From the NCBI GenBank assembly GCA_013138595.1, contig WTCM01000137.1, forward strand, positions 1 through 33,377: a stretch of DNA of 33,377 nucleotides, in the 5' to 3' direction. The notes beneath the pieces were generated by a model. It was not told the DNA's origin and did not search any database. It saw nothing but the letters and a program-made list of their open reading frames with translations. Source of the DNA: Methyloprofundus sp. (lineage in GTDB: Bacteria > Pseudomonadota > Gammaproteobacteria > Methylococcales > Methylomonadaceae). A program made the translations under genes and the position numbers. Below are positions 24,678-33,377 of this stretch, one piece after another. Positions within the stretch are counted from its first letter, which is position 1. Every line of letters begins with the position of its first letter.

Positions 24678-24826
24678 ACCTAAGCAGACACATTTAACAT
24701 TTTACTTGTCTTTTTTCTCATCTTCGGCGTTGCATAAATAGTTGCGTAGCCAGCTATGCGCCTATTTATGCGCCTTGAATATGAAAAAAAACCCTACGTA
24801 TTGTAGTTAAATGTGTCTACCTAGGT
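24678..24826. repeat. 149-bp imperfect palindromic (MITE-like) element
   Basis: Outer arms AGACACATTTAAC (24686-24698) and GTTAAATGTGTCT (24806-24818) are perfect 13-bp inverted repeats, extended by ACCTAAGC and ACCTAGGT with mismatches. The centre is a strong hairpin: GCATAAATAG (24732-24741) pairs with CTATTTATGC (24762-24771), with further pairing of GCGTAGC/GCTATGC inside and GGCG/GCC outside. The stretches between also pair loosely (TCTTTTTTCTCAT against ATATGAAAAAAAA). There is no coding capacity. Terminal inverted repeats without a transposase fit a non-autonomous MITE or a large REP-type palindrome. It ends 51 bp before the dioxygenase ATG. No clear target-site duplication was found. 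Confidence 0.65.
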
Positions 24827-24877
24827 ACATACTGCCTGCCCCGTCCTAAATATGCCGCCCTTCCATTGACAAGATTT

Positions 24878-26005
24878 ATGCAATTAAGTAAAACACAATT
24901 AGAAGAATTTGAGCAGCATGGGTTTCTTTTGCTGAAAGGAGCTTTAGACCCAAGCACTGATTTGCAGCCCACAGAACAAGAGTTAAGTGATGTTTTTGAT
25001 CATTATGCTCATATACTGATGAATAAATGGGCTCCAGCGTTAATGGAAGGCTTTACTAAAAAGCCTTTTATTGAACGTTTTGTGATTTTGCTTGGGCTAA
25101 CTGAAGGGGAGCTATTTTCCCATCTTGAGCCGCAAGCACAAATAAGGTATCAAAACCTTTCTAAAATTCCAGATTTACCCGATCTATTTTTACCCAAATT
25201 ATTTGAATTATCACAAAATAATAAAATCCTAGATATTATTGAGAATTTTTTTGGAGCAGAAATTACGGCATCCCCACATACACATATTAATTTTAAACCC
25301 GCTAAAATACACCATAGTATTGGAGAAAACATATCTCAAAAATATAAAACAGGTAAATTTACGAGTAAATTTGCCGACATCAATTACGGTAAAACACGTT
25401 GGCACACGGATAAGCAAACGAGAAATGCTGATGCTCGTGCTAATAGAATGATTGTTGCATGGGTGCCATTGACTGAAGCATACAAAGACAATAGTTGCTT
25501 ACTGGTTGTACCAGGTTCTCACAAAGAGTCTAGAAAAAAAATCGAAAACGATTACCCAAATGCACAAGCGATTGAGTGTTCAAAAGGTGACCTTGTCATT
25601 TTTGATTCTGGGCTGATACACGCATCAACCACAAATATATCTAAGCTAGAGTACCGCCTAGCCATTAACTTTCGATATGTAAAAAAAGGCACATTATCGG
25701 GACACTACTCAACTCCTGAGTATGTTGTGCGTAGCAAGTCTACTCCAGACAAAGAATTAAAGAATGCTCATTTATATTTCCATTACTTTAATTCCGCGGT
25801 TAATTTTTTTCATCAATACCCTGAAACAAAGGTTCACTCGAAGAATATGCAAGAAGCAAAAAAAATTAGCCTAAGCTGGCAGGAGAGAATTCATTGCTAT
25901 AATGACTGGTTAAACATTGAGCCTGATAAGTTAAATCTTGTCGACCAAATAAAAAAGAAAATAAAGTCAATTAAACCCCTTAAAAAACTTTTCACTTTTG
26001 GGTAA
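24878..26005 (+). CDS. PhyH-family Fe(II)/2-oxoglutarate dioxygenase
   Basis: 375 residues from the ATG at 24878 (the ORF track begins at TTG 24866; neither has a strong Shine-Dalgarno, and MQLSKTQLEEFEQHGFLLLKG is the usual family N-terminus). The iron ligands are His and Asp in RWHTDKQT (about 175-177) and the distal His in LIHAST (about 248), followed by the 2-oxoglutarate-binding Arg in YRLAINFRY (about 260). LLVVPGSHKES and GDLVIFDSG are typical PhyH segments. Such enzymes hydroxylate unactivated carbons, for example alpha to a carbonyl in phytanoyl-CoA or on natural products. Divergent from the megasynthase, it is a candidate tailoring enzyme for its acyl chain. The basic C-terminal tail (QIKKKIKSIKPLKKLF) could bind membrane or nucleic acid non-specifically. 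Confidence 0.8.
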   Translation: MQLSKTQLEEFEQHGFLLLKGALDPSTDLQPTEQELSDVFDHYAHILMNKWAPALMEGFTKKPFIERFVILLGLTEGELFSHLEPQAQIRYQNLSKIPDLPDLFLPKLFELSQNNKILDIIENFFGAEITASPHTHINFKPAKIHHSIGENISQKYKTGKFTSKFADINYGKTRWHTDKQTRNADARANRMIVAWVPLTEAYKDNSCLLVVPGSHKESRKKIENDYPNAQAIECSKGDLVIFDSGLIHASTTNISKLEYRLAINFRYVKKGTLSGHYSTPEYVVRSKSTPDKELKNAHLYFHYFNSAVNFFHQYPETKVHSKNMQEAKKISLSWQERIHCYNDWLNIEPDKLNLVDQIKKKIKSIKPLKKLFTFG

Positions 26006-26099
26006 TGATATGACCATTAACTCCACGCAGTCATATATGCTCCACCCCGTATTGCTAGAAAAAAACCTAGTTCCCAAAGTAGTCTCTCCTCCCAAGCGA

Positions 26100-26153
26100 G
26101 ACGGGGTGAATACCCCGTCCAGCAGTATCTAGCTAAAAACGGACTTAAGTCCG
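26100..26153. repeat. Two tandem palindromes downstream of thiC and the dioxygenase
   Basis: GACGGGGTGAATACCCCGTC (26100-26119) is a perfect 8-bp stem around GAAT, the same plan as at 9791-9814. CGGACTTAAGTCCG (26140-26153) is a perfect 14-bp palindrome. Between them TATCTAGCTAAAAA resembles the TTATCGCTAAATA tail of the other copies. The position between convergent genes fits a terminator or mRNA-stabilising role. Confidence 0.6.
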
Positions 26154-26163
26154 CTCTACTTAG

Positions 26164-28175
<2,012 letters not shown>

Positions 28176-28195
28176 TTTAAATTCTAAAACAGTAC

Positions 28196-28224
28196 AACAT
28201 AATAGATATTGTCTTATTTTGCAA
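28196..28224 (-). promoter_or_regulatory. Candidate promoter of thiC leader
   Basis: On the minus strand TTGCAA (28219-28224) and TATGTT (28196-28201) are 17 bases apart, and the start would fall just before the riboswitch. Matches to the sigma70 consensus are moderate. Confidence 0.4.
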
Positions 28225-28303
28225 CTTAAATAAGCGTCTTTACTCTATTTTTTTAATAAACCACCTTTACTGAGAACTAGCATTAAATTTAGCTAAAATC
28301 CAG

Positions 28304-28337
28304 TTGTCATATAATTGTCATATTACTCCCGTATGCT
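28304..28337 (+). promoter_or_regulatory. Pho box and -10 of the phosphate permease gene
   Basis: Two 11-bp direct repeats TTGTCATATAA (28304-28314) and TTGTCATATTA (28315-28325) match the PhoB-binding Pho box (TGTCA repeats every 11 bp). A TATGCT -10 (28332-28337) follows 17 bases after the start of the second repeat, which is the geometry of the E. coli phoA promoter as I remember it. PhoB control of the permease under phosphate starvation is inferred. Confidence 0.7.
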
Positions 28338-28407
28338 AAACGTTTTTTTGATATTATGGCTTGCTAGCATATCTTAAATAAGAATAACTAAACCTTAAAG
28401 AAACCGT

Positions 28408-29976
28408 ATGGATGTTAATAAATTAAATACCTTAGAAGAAAGAGGCAGCAATGTGCGCCTTGATATACTTAAGTTAGGCGGAGCCTTACTCTTTTTAGTC
28501 GCTATTGGATTTTTTATTAGCTCTAACATGGGACATATTCCCCAAAATACCTTTTTGATTGTCTCAGCCATGATTGGTGGGTATATGGCGCTGAATATTG
28601 GCGCAAATGATGTCGCTAATAATGTAGGGCCTGCGGTAGGCTCTGGTGCCATCACCTTAATTGGCGCTATCTGTATTGCCATGGTATTTGAATCTGCTGG
28701 CGCATTAATTGCGGGCGGAGAAGTGGTGAGTACCATTAAGAAAGGCATTATTGACCCCTCTTTAATTGGCGATTCCAATACTTTTATTTGGTTGATGCTA
28801 GCGGCACTACTTGCCGCGGCAATTTGGTTAAATATTGCGACCTTTTTTAACGCACCGGTTTCAACCACACATTCGATTGTAGGCGGCGTTTTAGGCGCGG
28901 GAATTGCAGCAGGTGGTTTTGGCATTGCTAACTGGGCGGTATTCGGCAAGATTGCAGCTAGTTGGGTGATTTCTCCCGTACTCGGCGGTATTATTGCCGC
29001 GACGTTCTTATATTTAATTAAACGTACCATTACTTATCAAGAAGATAAGCTACAAGCGGCTAAACGTATTGTGCCTATCTTAATTGCTTTAATGGCTTGG
29101 GCTTTTTCAACCTATTTAATTTTAAAAGGCTTAAAGAAAATATGGAAAGTTGATTTTGTCATGGCTGGCTCTATTGCTGCCGCGATTGCTGTGATGCTTT
29201 ATTTTGCTGTTCGTCCTTTAATTAATAAAGCCGCCACTTCGCTGGATAATTCAAAAACCAGCGTGAATACTTTATTTACTATCCCGCTTATTTTTGCAGC
29301 GGCTTTTTTAAGCTTTGCACATGGCGCAAACGATGTGGCAAATGCTGTCGGGCCTTTAGCGGCGATTAATGACGCTCTTAATAGTGGCGGCATTGCGACA
29401 AAAGCAGCGATTCCGATTTGGGTGATGTTAATTGGTGCTTTAGGGCTTTCTTTAGGGCTTGCCTTATATGGCGCTAAACTGATTCGTACCGTCGGTAGTG
29501 AAATTACTGAACTGGATAAAATGCGTGCTTTCTGTGTCTCAATGGCAGCCGCGATTACCGTCATTATCGCGAGTCAATTAGGTTTACCTGTGAGTTCCAC
29601 ACATATTGCAGTAGGCGCAATCTTTGGCGTAGGTTTTCTACGTGAATATTTAAAACGTACCGATGCCAAACGACTAGATGAAATTAGAGAACATCACGAG
29701 CATTTAGACCCAGAAGCGACAGCAGCCTTTTTAGATGAATTTAAAAAAGCCGATATTGCCACTAAATCAAAAATGCTGAGAGAACTAAAAGCTCAAAAGC
29801 AAGCGACTCAATTTACTCGAAAAGAGCGTAAAAAGCTTAAAAAAGTGTATAAAGAAGAGCTGGTAAAACGTTCGCATGTTTATAAAATTGCCGCCGCTTG
29901 GATTATTACTGTGCCAACATCGGCATTTATGGCGGCTTTTTTATACTTTACGATTCGTGGAATAATGATTCCTTAA
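28408..29976 (+). CDS. PiT-family inorganic phosphate permease
   Basis: 522 residues, polytopic. Both halves carry the family signature: NIGANDVANNVGPAVGSGAIT (about residues 64-84) and HGANDVANAVGPLAAI (about 306-321), each followed by the secondary motif PVSTTHSIVGG (about 151) or PVSSTHIAVGA (about 394). About ten to twelve membrane segments are seen, with a charged cytosolic stretch (about 415-490, KRLDEIREHHEHLDPE...KERKKLKKVYKEEL) before a last helix. The reaction is uptake of phosphate or metal-phosphate with H+ or Na+. It is preceded by a Pho box and stands alone, with the response regulator converging on it. It is close in size to PitA, but the precise ion coupling cannot be read from sequence. 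Confidence 0.9.
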   Translation: MDVNKLNTLEERGSNVRLDILKLGGALLFLVAIGFFISSNMGHIPQNTFLIVSAMIGGYMALNIGANDVANNVGPAVGSGAITLIGAICIAMVFESAGALIAGGEVVSTIKKGIIDPSLIGDSNTFIWLMLAALLAAAIWLNIATFFNAPVSTTHSIVGGVLGAGIAAGGFGIANWAVFGKIAASWVISPVLGGIIAATFLYLIKRTITYQEDKLQAAKRIVPILIALMAWAFSTYLILKGLKKIWKVDFVMAGSIAAAIAVMLYFAVRPLINKAATSLDNSKTSVNTLFTIPLIFAAAFLSFAHGANDVANAVGPLAAINDALNSGGIATKAAIPIWVMLIGALGLSLGLALYGAKLIRTVGSEITELDKMRAFCVSMAAAITVIIASQLGLPVSSTHIAVGAIFGVGFLREYLKRTDAKRLDEIREHHEHLDPEATAAFLDEFKKADIATKSKMLRELKAQKQATQFTRKERKKLKKVYKEELVKRSHVYKIAAAWIITVPTSAFMAAFLYFTIRGIMIP

Positions 29977-29999
29977 GCAGAATAAAAGGCTCGCGACTA

Positions 30000-30104
30000 T
30001 TAAGTTAAGGTAAAAATAGGATGTGTTGAGGCACGAAACGCATCGTTAGGCGCTTGATGCGTTTCCTATCGTCAACACATCCTATATCAAAATACTTAAC
30101 TTAA
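30000..30104. repeat. 105-bp nested inverted repeat (cruciform) between convergent genes
   Basis: Three perfectly matched pairs of arms are nested: TTAAGTTAAG (30000-30009) with CTTAACTTAA (30095-30104), ATAGGATGTGTTGA (30016-30029) with TCAACACATCCTAT (30072-30085), and GAAACGCATC (30035-30044) with GATGCGTTTC (30056-30065). That gives 34 paired positions. It lies between the ends of the phosphate permease and the response regulator. A bidirectional terminator role is likely; the size and nesting suggest a dispersed repeat family. Confidence 0.7.
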
Positions 30105-30154
30105 AGGTAGTGAATGAAAACAGCCTAAAATAAGCAACTCAATAATCCTCTCCC

Positions 30155-31519
30155 TCAAGACAACGCGTATTTTTTAACTTTATACCATAAACTACGCTCA
30201 CTAATTTTTAACTGCTGTGCCGCTTTAGCTTTATTATTATCCGTTTGAGTTAAAGCTTCTTGAATTAAGCGCCGCTCTAACTTTTCTACTTGCTCATTTA
30301 AATCATGGCAAGTTTCAGCCGTCATTGGTTTCTCTGTAACGACAGCTACTGCAGGTTGAGCATTTAACACCAAGTGCTGCACCGTAACCAGCTTACCGCC
30401 ACTGATAATCGCCGCTCTTTCCATCATATTTTCTAACTCACGTACATTGCCAGGCCAGTGATAAGCGAGTAAATGCTCGGCGGCTTCTGTTGATAGCCCT
30501 AGATAAGAAAAGCCAAATTCAAGCGCGTATTTTTCTAAAAAATACTCTGCTAAAATAATAATATCCTGTTCCCGTTCTTTTAATCCAGGCAATTCAACGC
30601 CAAAGACATTAAGTCGATAAAATAAATCTTCACGTAACTTTTTGTCGCTAATCGCTTGCTGTGGATCACGATTAGAAGCAGCAATAATACGAATATCTAT
30701 ATCAATACGGGTATTACTACCGAGTCTCTCGATACAGCGCTCCTGTAGTACACGTAGTAATTTAGCTTGCAGGTTAATATCCATTTCGGTAATTTCATCC
30801 AGAAATAGCGTACCACCTTCTGCGAGCTCAAACTTACCGACTTTATCTTTATTTGCCCCTGTAAACGCGCCTTTTTTATAACCAAATAACTCGCTTTCCA
30901 TAATATCGGCAGGAATAGCCGCACAATTTAAGGCAACAAACAGCTTATCTTTTCTAGGCGAGGCACGATGAATAGCCCTAGCCACCAGCTCTTTACCAGT
31001 GCCTGTTGCCCCTTGAATCAGCACGCTGGTTTTAGTCGGAGCCACTTGCTGAATTAAAGTATACACTTGCTGCATCGCCGTACTATTACCGATAAACTCG
31101 CCCCAGCCTTGTTCAACTTCAGCACGTAAATAGGTATTTTCTTGCTCTACACTGGCCAGTTTTAAAGCACGTTGCACAGCAGCTTCTACGGCTTCTAGCT
31201 CAAACGGACGTAAAATATAATCACTGGCTCCATATTGCATCGCGGCAACCGCCGTTTCCACTGTGCCATGAGCGGTGACCATAATCACAGGCACAGTATT
31301 ATCCGCCGCGCGTAATTTTTTCAATAAACCTAAACCATCTAAATTAGGCATTTGTAAATCAGTAATCACTAAATCAATCTGCTGATCTTGTATACTTTGC
31401 AAACCCTCCAATCCATCGGCGGCTTGGTAAACTGTAAACTCCATTTGCTGTAGCATAATCTCCAAAATACGCCGCATCTTGGCTTCATCATCAACAATTA
31501 ATATATTTTTTTTCTGCAT
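30155..31519 (-). CDS. Sigma54-dependent NtrC/AtoC-type response regulator
   Basis: 454 residues. The receiver domain (1-120) has the acidic pair DD at 10-11, the phosphoacceptor Asp54 in VITDLQMP and Lys in YILRPFE (an Arg follows Leu, where Lys-Pro is usual, so the conserved Lys seems replaced by Arg: LRPF). The AAA+ domain has Walker A GATGTGKE (about 169), the sigma54-contacting GAFTGA loop (about 213), Walker B GGTLFLDEI and the R-finger region. A Fis-type helix-turn-helix ends the protein (NKAKAAQQLKISERSLWYKVKKY). It would activate RpoN promoters. Its ATG overlaps the stop of the kinase by one base (TAATG), marking a two-gene operon. The target genes are unknown. Confidence 0.9.
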   Translation of the reverse strand: MQKKNILIVDDEAKMRRILEIMLQQMEFTVYQAADGLEGLQSIQDQQIDLVITDLQMPNLDGLGLLKKLRAADNTVPVIMVTAHGTVETAVAAMQYGASDYILRPFELEAVEAAVQRALKLASVEQENTYLRAEVEQGWGEFIGNSTAMQQVYTLIQQVAPTKTSVLIQGATGTGKELVARAIHRASPRKDKLFVALNCAAIPADIMESELFGYKKGAFTGANKDKVGKFELAEGGTLFLDEITEMDINLQAKLLRVLQERCIERLGSNTRIDIDIRIIAASNRDPQQAISDKKLREDLFYRLNVFGVELPGLKEREQDIIILAEYFLEKYALEFGFSYLGLSTEAAEHLLAYHWPGNVRELENMMERAAIISGGKLVTVQHLVLNAQPAVAVVTEKPMTAETCHDLNEQVEKLERRLIQEALTQTDNNKAKAAQQLKISERSLWYKVKKYALS

Positions 31520-33285
31520 TATTGTTCCTGTTTATGCCAAGGAAAATAGAGCGTAAAACAAGCTCCTCCCCATTGACTATCGCTAATTTCAATACGCCCT
31601 TGATGCGCAATCACGATTTGCTGAACGACCATTAAACCTAAGCCTATCCCATCTTTGCGTTGCGTAAAAAAAGGATCAAACACACTTTCTTTTTCACTAT
31701 CACTAATCCCCGATCCATCATCGCTCAGCTTAATACACAAAAATTCAGTTTCTGCTGTTAGTTCAATCAGAATTCGCCCTGATGTCTCTATATGCTGGAT
31801 CGCATTGGTGATTAAATTAAGAAACACTTGCAGCATTTGATCCCAATCATAGCTGATTTCTGAGGTACTATTCGCTGGCTCTAATGTGATCAGCACGCCC
31901 TTATTTGCAATTTTACTCGCCAATAGATCAATAGCATGTTCAATGACTCGCCTTAAAGGTTGCTGTATAAGTTCTGTTTCATGGGGACGTGAAGATTCTA
32001 ATAAATGCGTGACGAGTTCATTTAAGCGCGTGGTTTCACTACTAATAAAGCCTAACATTTCCTCAGCAATCGGCGATAGGTCTTTTTCTCGCTGTAGCAT
32101 CTGTGCAGAAGAACGCAAAATCCCCAACGGCGTACGAATTTCATGTGCCATGGTTGCAGACATTTCCGCAATCACTGAAAACTTAGCCATACGCACTTTA
32201 TCTTGCTGTGATTTTTCTAAATCATTAATCATCAGGGTAAATTGCTTGCTCAGCTCGGCAATTTCTCCTGTTGCTTTAATCGTCGGCGGCGGCTGTTTTT
32301 TATTCAGCATAAAACTCTGCGTATAGTGAGCTAATTGCATAATTGGCTTAGCAATACGCTGTGCGGTAAGCAGCGAAACTACTGCTGCTAATACTGTGGT
32401 AAAGGCAATAAAAACCAGCAATATTTTCCACATACTCAATACAGGTTCTAGGGCATTATGTAAGGGAGTCATCACAATCACTTTCCAACCCAAGCCTTTA
32501 TAAGAGCGATAGCCTGTGGAGCTTGCCCATGAGACTAACCACTTATCTGTCTCTAAAAAAGGCATACTAATCTGCTGTATTCCTTCATCAGTGGTACTTA
32601 AATTCCACTCTTTAGGCAACTGTGCAAATAGTACATTTGCCTGACGTAAAATGTTAGACGCGGCAATAATCTGATTATTTTTATCCACAATCACGGTATA
32701 GGAATTTTCTTCTTTTTGCTGAAAAGGCAAAGGGCTTTCTAAAATATGGTAAATTTTTTCCCAATCGACTCCCGCATATAAATAGCCCAATTCCCCCGCT
32801 ATGAATTGATCAGGAATACTCACCGCAAAGGATAGAAAATTATGCTGCAATGTCCCGGTCTGTAGAGAAACTTTCGCATTAATTGCTTGCCATGATGGGT
32901 CACGAATATCAGGGATCATAGCCTTCAGCTGACGTTCACTACTCGCGACTAATTGCTGCTTTTTATCACGCACTAATAAAAAAGGGTACATCCCTTGATA
33001 GCCATCACTAATATCCTTTAAAAGATAAGCCAAGCGTTTATCCACATCTCCTACGCGAATATCTTGCATCACTTGTAAATTACGCCAGAGCATAATATTT
33101 TGTATACGCTCAAATAAATGCCCATCAATTTCTTCCATCATGGATAAGGCTTCGATTTTTAAATCACTTTTAATTTCATCACTCATCACCTCACTAAAAT
33201 GTGTAAAAAACATTAAGGTAACAAGGATCGAAGATGTTAAACTAATAAAAATATAGGAAAAGAGTAAGCGGTAGCGGATAGTCAT
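31519..33285 (-). CDS. Sensor histidine kinase with periplasmic sensor domain
   Basis: 588 residues. The first membrane helix (about 6-28, LLFSYIFISLTSSILVTLMFF), a periplasmic region of about 250 residues resembling dCache sensors, a second helix (about 285-308, ILLVFIAFTTVLAAVVSLL) and a HAMP linker (AQRIAKPIMQLAHYTQSF) are followed by the HisKA H-box MAHEIRTPLGIL (His about 381). The HATPase boxes are NLITNAIQHI (N), DDGSGISDSEKESVFDPFF (G1/F) and GIGLGLMVVQQI (G2). It phosphorylates the sigma54 regulator encoded immediately downstream. The signal is unknown. A preceding minus-strand frame may end only 6 bp upstream, so the operon could start outside the window. Confidence 0.9.
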   Translation of the reverse strand: MTIRYRLLFSYIFISLTSSILVTLMFFTHFSEVMSDEIKSDLKIEALSMMEEIDGHLFERIQNIMLWRNLQVMQDIRVGDVDKRLAYLLKDISDGYQGMYPFLLVRDKKQQLVASSERQLKAMIPDIRDPSWQAINAKVSLQTGTLQHNFLSFAVSIPDQFIAGELGYLYAGVDWEKIYHILESPLPFQQKEENSYTVIVDKNNQIIAASNILRQANVLFAQLPKEWNLSTTDEGIQQISMPFLETDKWLVSWASSTGYRSYKGLGWKVIVMTPLHNALEPVLSMWKILLVFIAFTTVLAAVVSLLTAQRIAKPIMQLAHYTQSFMLNKKQPPPTIKATGEIAELSKQFTLMINDLEKSQQDKVRMAKFSVIAEMSATMAHEIRTPLGILRSSAQMLQREKDLSPIAEEMLGFISSETTRLNELVTHLLESSRPHETELIQQPLRRVIEHAIDLLASKIANKGVLITLEPANSTSEISYDWDQMLQVFLNLITNAIQHIETSGRILIELTAETEFLCIKLSDDGSGISDSEKESVFDPFFTQRKDGIGLGLMVVQQIVIAHQGRIEISDSQWGGACFTLYFPWHKQEQ

Positions 33286-33291
33286 GGGGAA

Positions 33292-33377
33292 TCATATTAA
33301 ATTTTTTAAGCTAAGGCCGGTCCATCTCCTTAGCATGATTTTATTACTGCTAATCCTAAATATAAGCAAATTACAAG
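33292..33377 (-). CDS. Possible C-terminal end of an upstream gene (partial)
   Basis: On the minus strand one frame is open from the window edge to a TGA at 33292-33294, ending in RRWTGLSLKNLI. The stop lies 6 bp before the kinase start, a spacing typical of operons. Only about 27 codons are visible and a chance open frame is possible. An inverted repeat GCTAAGG/CCTTAGC (33310-33316, 33328-33334) lies within it. Confidence 0.25.
   Translation of the reverse strand, partial: CNLLIFRISSNKIMLRRWTGLSLKNLI

Larger units (their letters stand above)
24424..24877. other. Divergent regulatory region between megasynthase and PhyH gene
   Basis: A 454-bp gene-free stretch. From the megasynthase side it holds the Shine-Dalgarno (24427-24432), a candidate promoter (24468-24497), a perfect palindrome ATTTACATTGTAAAT (24542-24556), a small hairpin GCCTAGT/ACTAGGC (24572-24591), REP-like units (24619-about 24666) and the large palindromic element 24678-24826. 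No small ORF stands out. Confidence 0.7.

Noticed and set aside
26100-26153. CRISPR-like short repeats
   Set aside because: Palindromes occur once each here with no regularly spaced direct repeats or cas genes anywhere in the window.
28395-29030. 211-codon minus-strand ORF inside the phosphate permease
   Set aside because: Low-complexity Ala/Pro/Ile-rich shadow of a hydrophobic membrane gene, antisense to strong PiT motifs.
31886-32326. 146-codon plus-strand ORF inside the histidine kinase
   Set aside because: Antisense shadow of HisKA/HATPase coding sequence; Ser/Cys-rich with no domain features.
33310-33334. GCTAAGG/CCTTAGC inverted repeat as terminator before the kinase
   Set aside because: No T-run follows on the minus strand, and it sits in a frame that may be the end of an upstream gene.

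Overview
The window is AT-rich bacterial DNA. It looks gammaproteobacterial: a thiC gene behind a TPP riboswitch with an intrinsic attenuator, an E. coli-like Pho box before a phosphate permease, an NtrC-type two-component pair, an HI0933-family flavoprotein, and several families of short palindromic intergenic repeats. A Methylococcales-type methanotroph or a related marine gammaproteobacterium would fit, but that is an impression from style and not a demonstrated assignment.

Layout. (1) 1-6290, plus strand: end of a small or truncated ORF, a SAM methyltransferase, a fused MBOAT-SGNH O-acyltransferase, a TTG-started sulfotransferase and an MsbA-like ABC exporter. (2) 6366-8941, minus strand: a sulfotransferase overlapping by 4 bp a rare glycosyltransferase family 2-sulfotransferase fusion. 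Together (1) and (2) look like machinery that builds, acylates, sulfates and exports a glycoconjugate. (3) 8942-9836: gene-free, holding a decayed 3' end of a flavoprotein gene, REP-like palindromes and a terminator. (4) 9837-24423, minus strand: a secreted seven-blade beta-propeller/DUF4214 protein, an HI0933-family flavoprotein, a secreted beta-helix protein and a 3178-residue megasynthase. (5) 24424-24877: divergent control region with a large palindromic element (about 149 bp). (6) 24878-26005, plus strand: PhyH-type Fe(II)/2-oxoglutarate dioxygenase. (7) 26164-33377: housekeeping: thiC with riboswitch, a PiT phosphate permease with Pho box, a long cruciform repeat, and a sigma54 response regulator/histidine kinase operon.

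The centrepiece is the megasynthase at 14887-24423. Its domain order as read from motifs is: TIM-barrel FMN enoyl reductase (FabK/PfaD/nitronate monooxygenase type) - KS - AT - ACP - KR - double-hotdog DH - 4'-phosphopantetheinyl transferase - NRPS-type condensation domain - carrier protein - thioesterase. One polypeptide thus appears to carry a full reductive fatty-acid/polyketide cycle, its own carrier-activating enzyme, and a condensation/carrier/release unit with no adenylation domain. The first carrier has Thr where the phosphopantetheine Ser is expected. A reasonable inference is that it makes a reduced or partly unsaturated acyl chain, transfers it to an amine or alcohol, and that the divergent PhyH enzyme hydroxylates the chain or product. 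Whether this lipid is the substrate of the acyl-, glycosyl- and sulfotransferases to the left is a hypothesis from proximity only.
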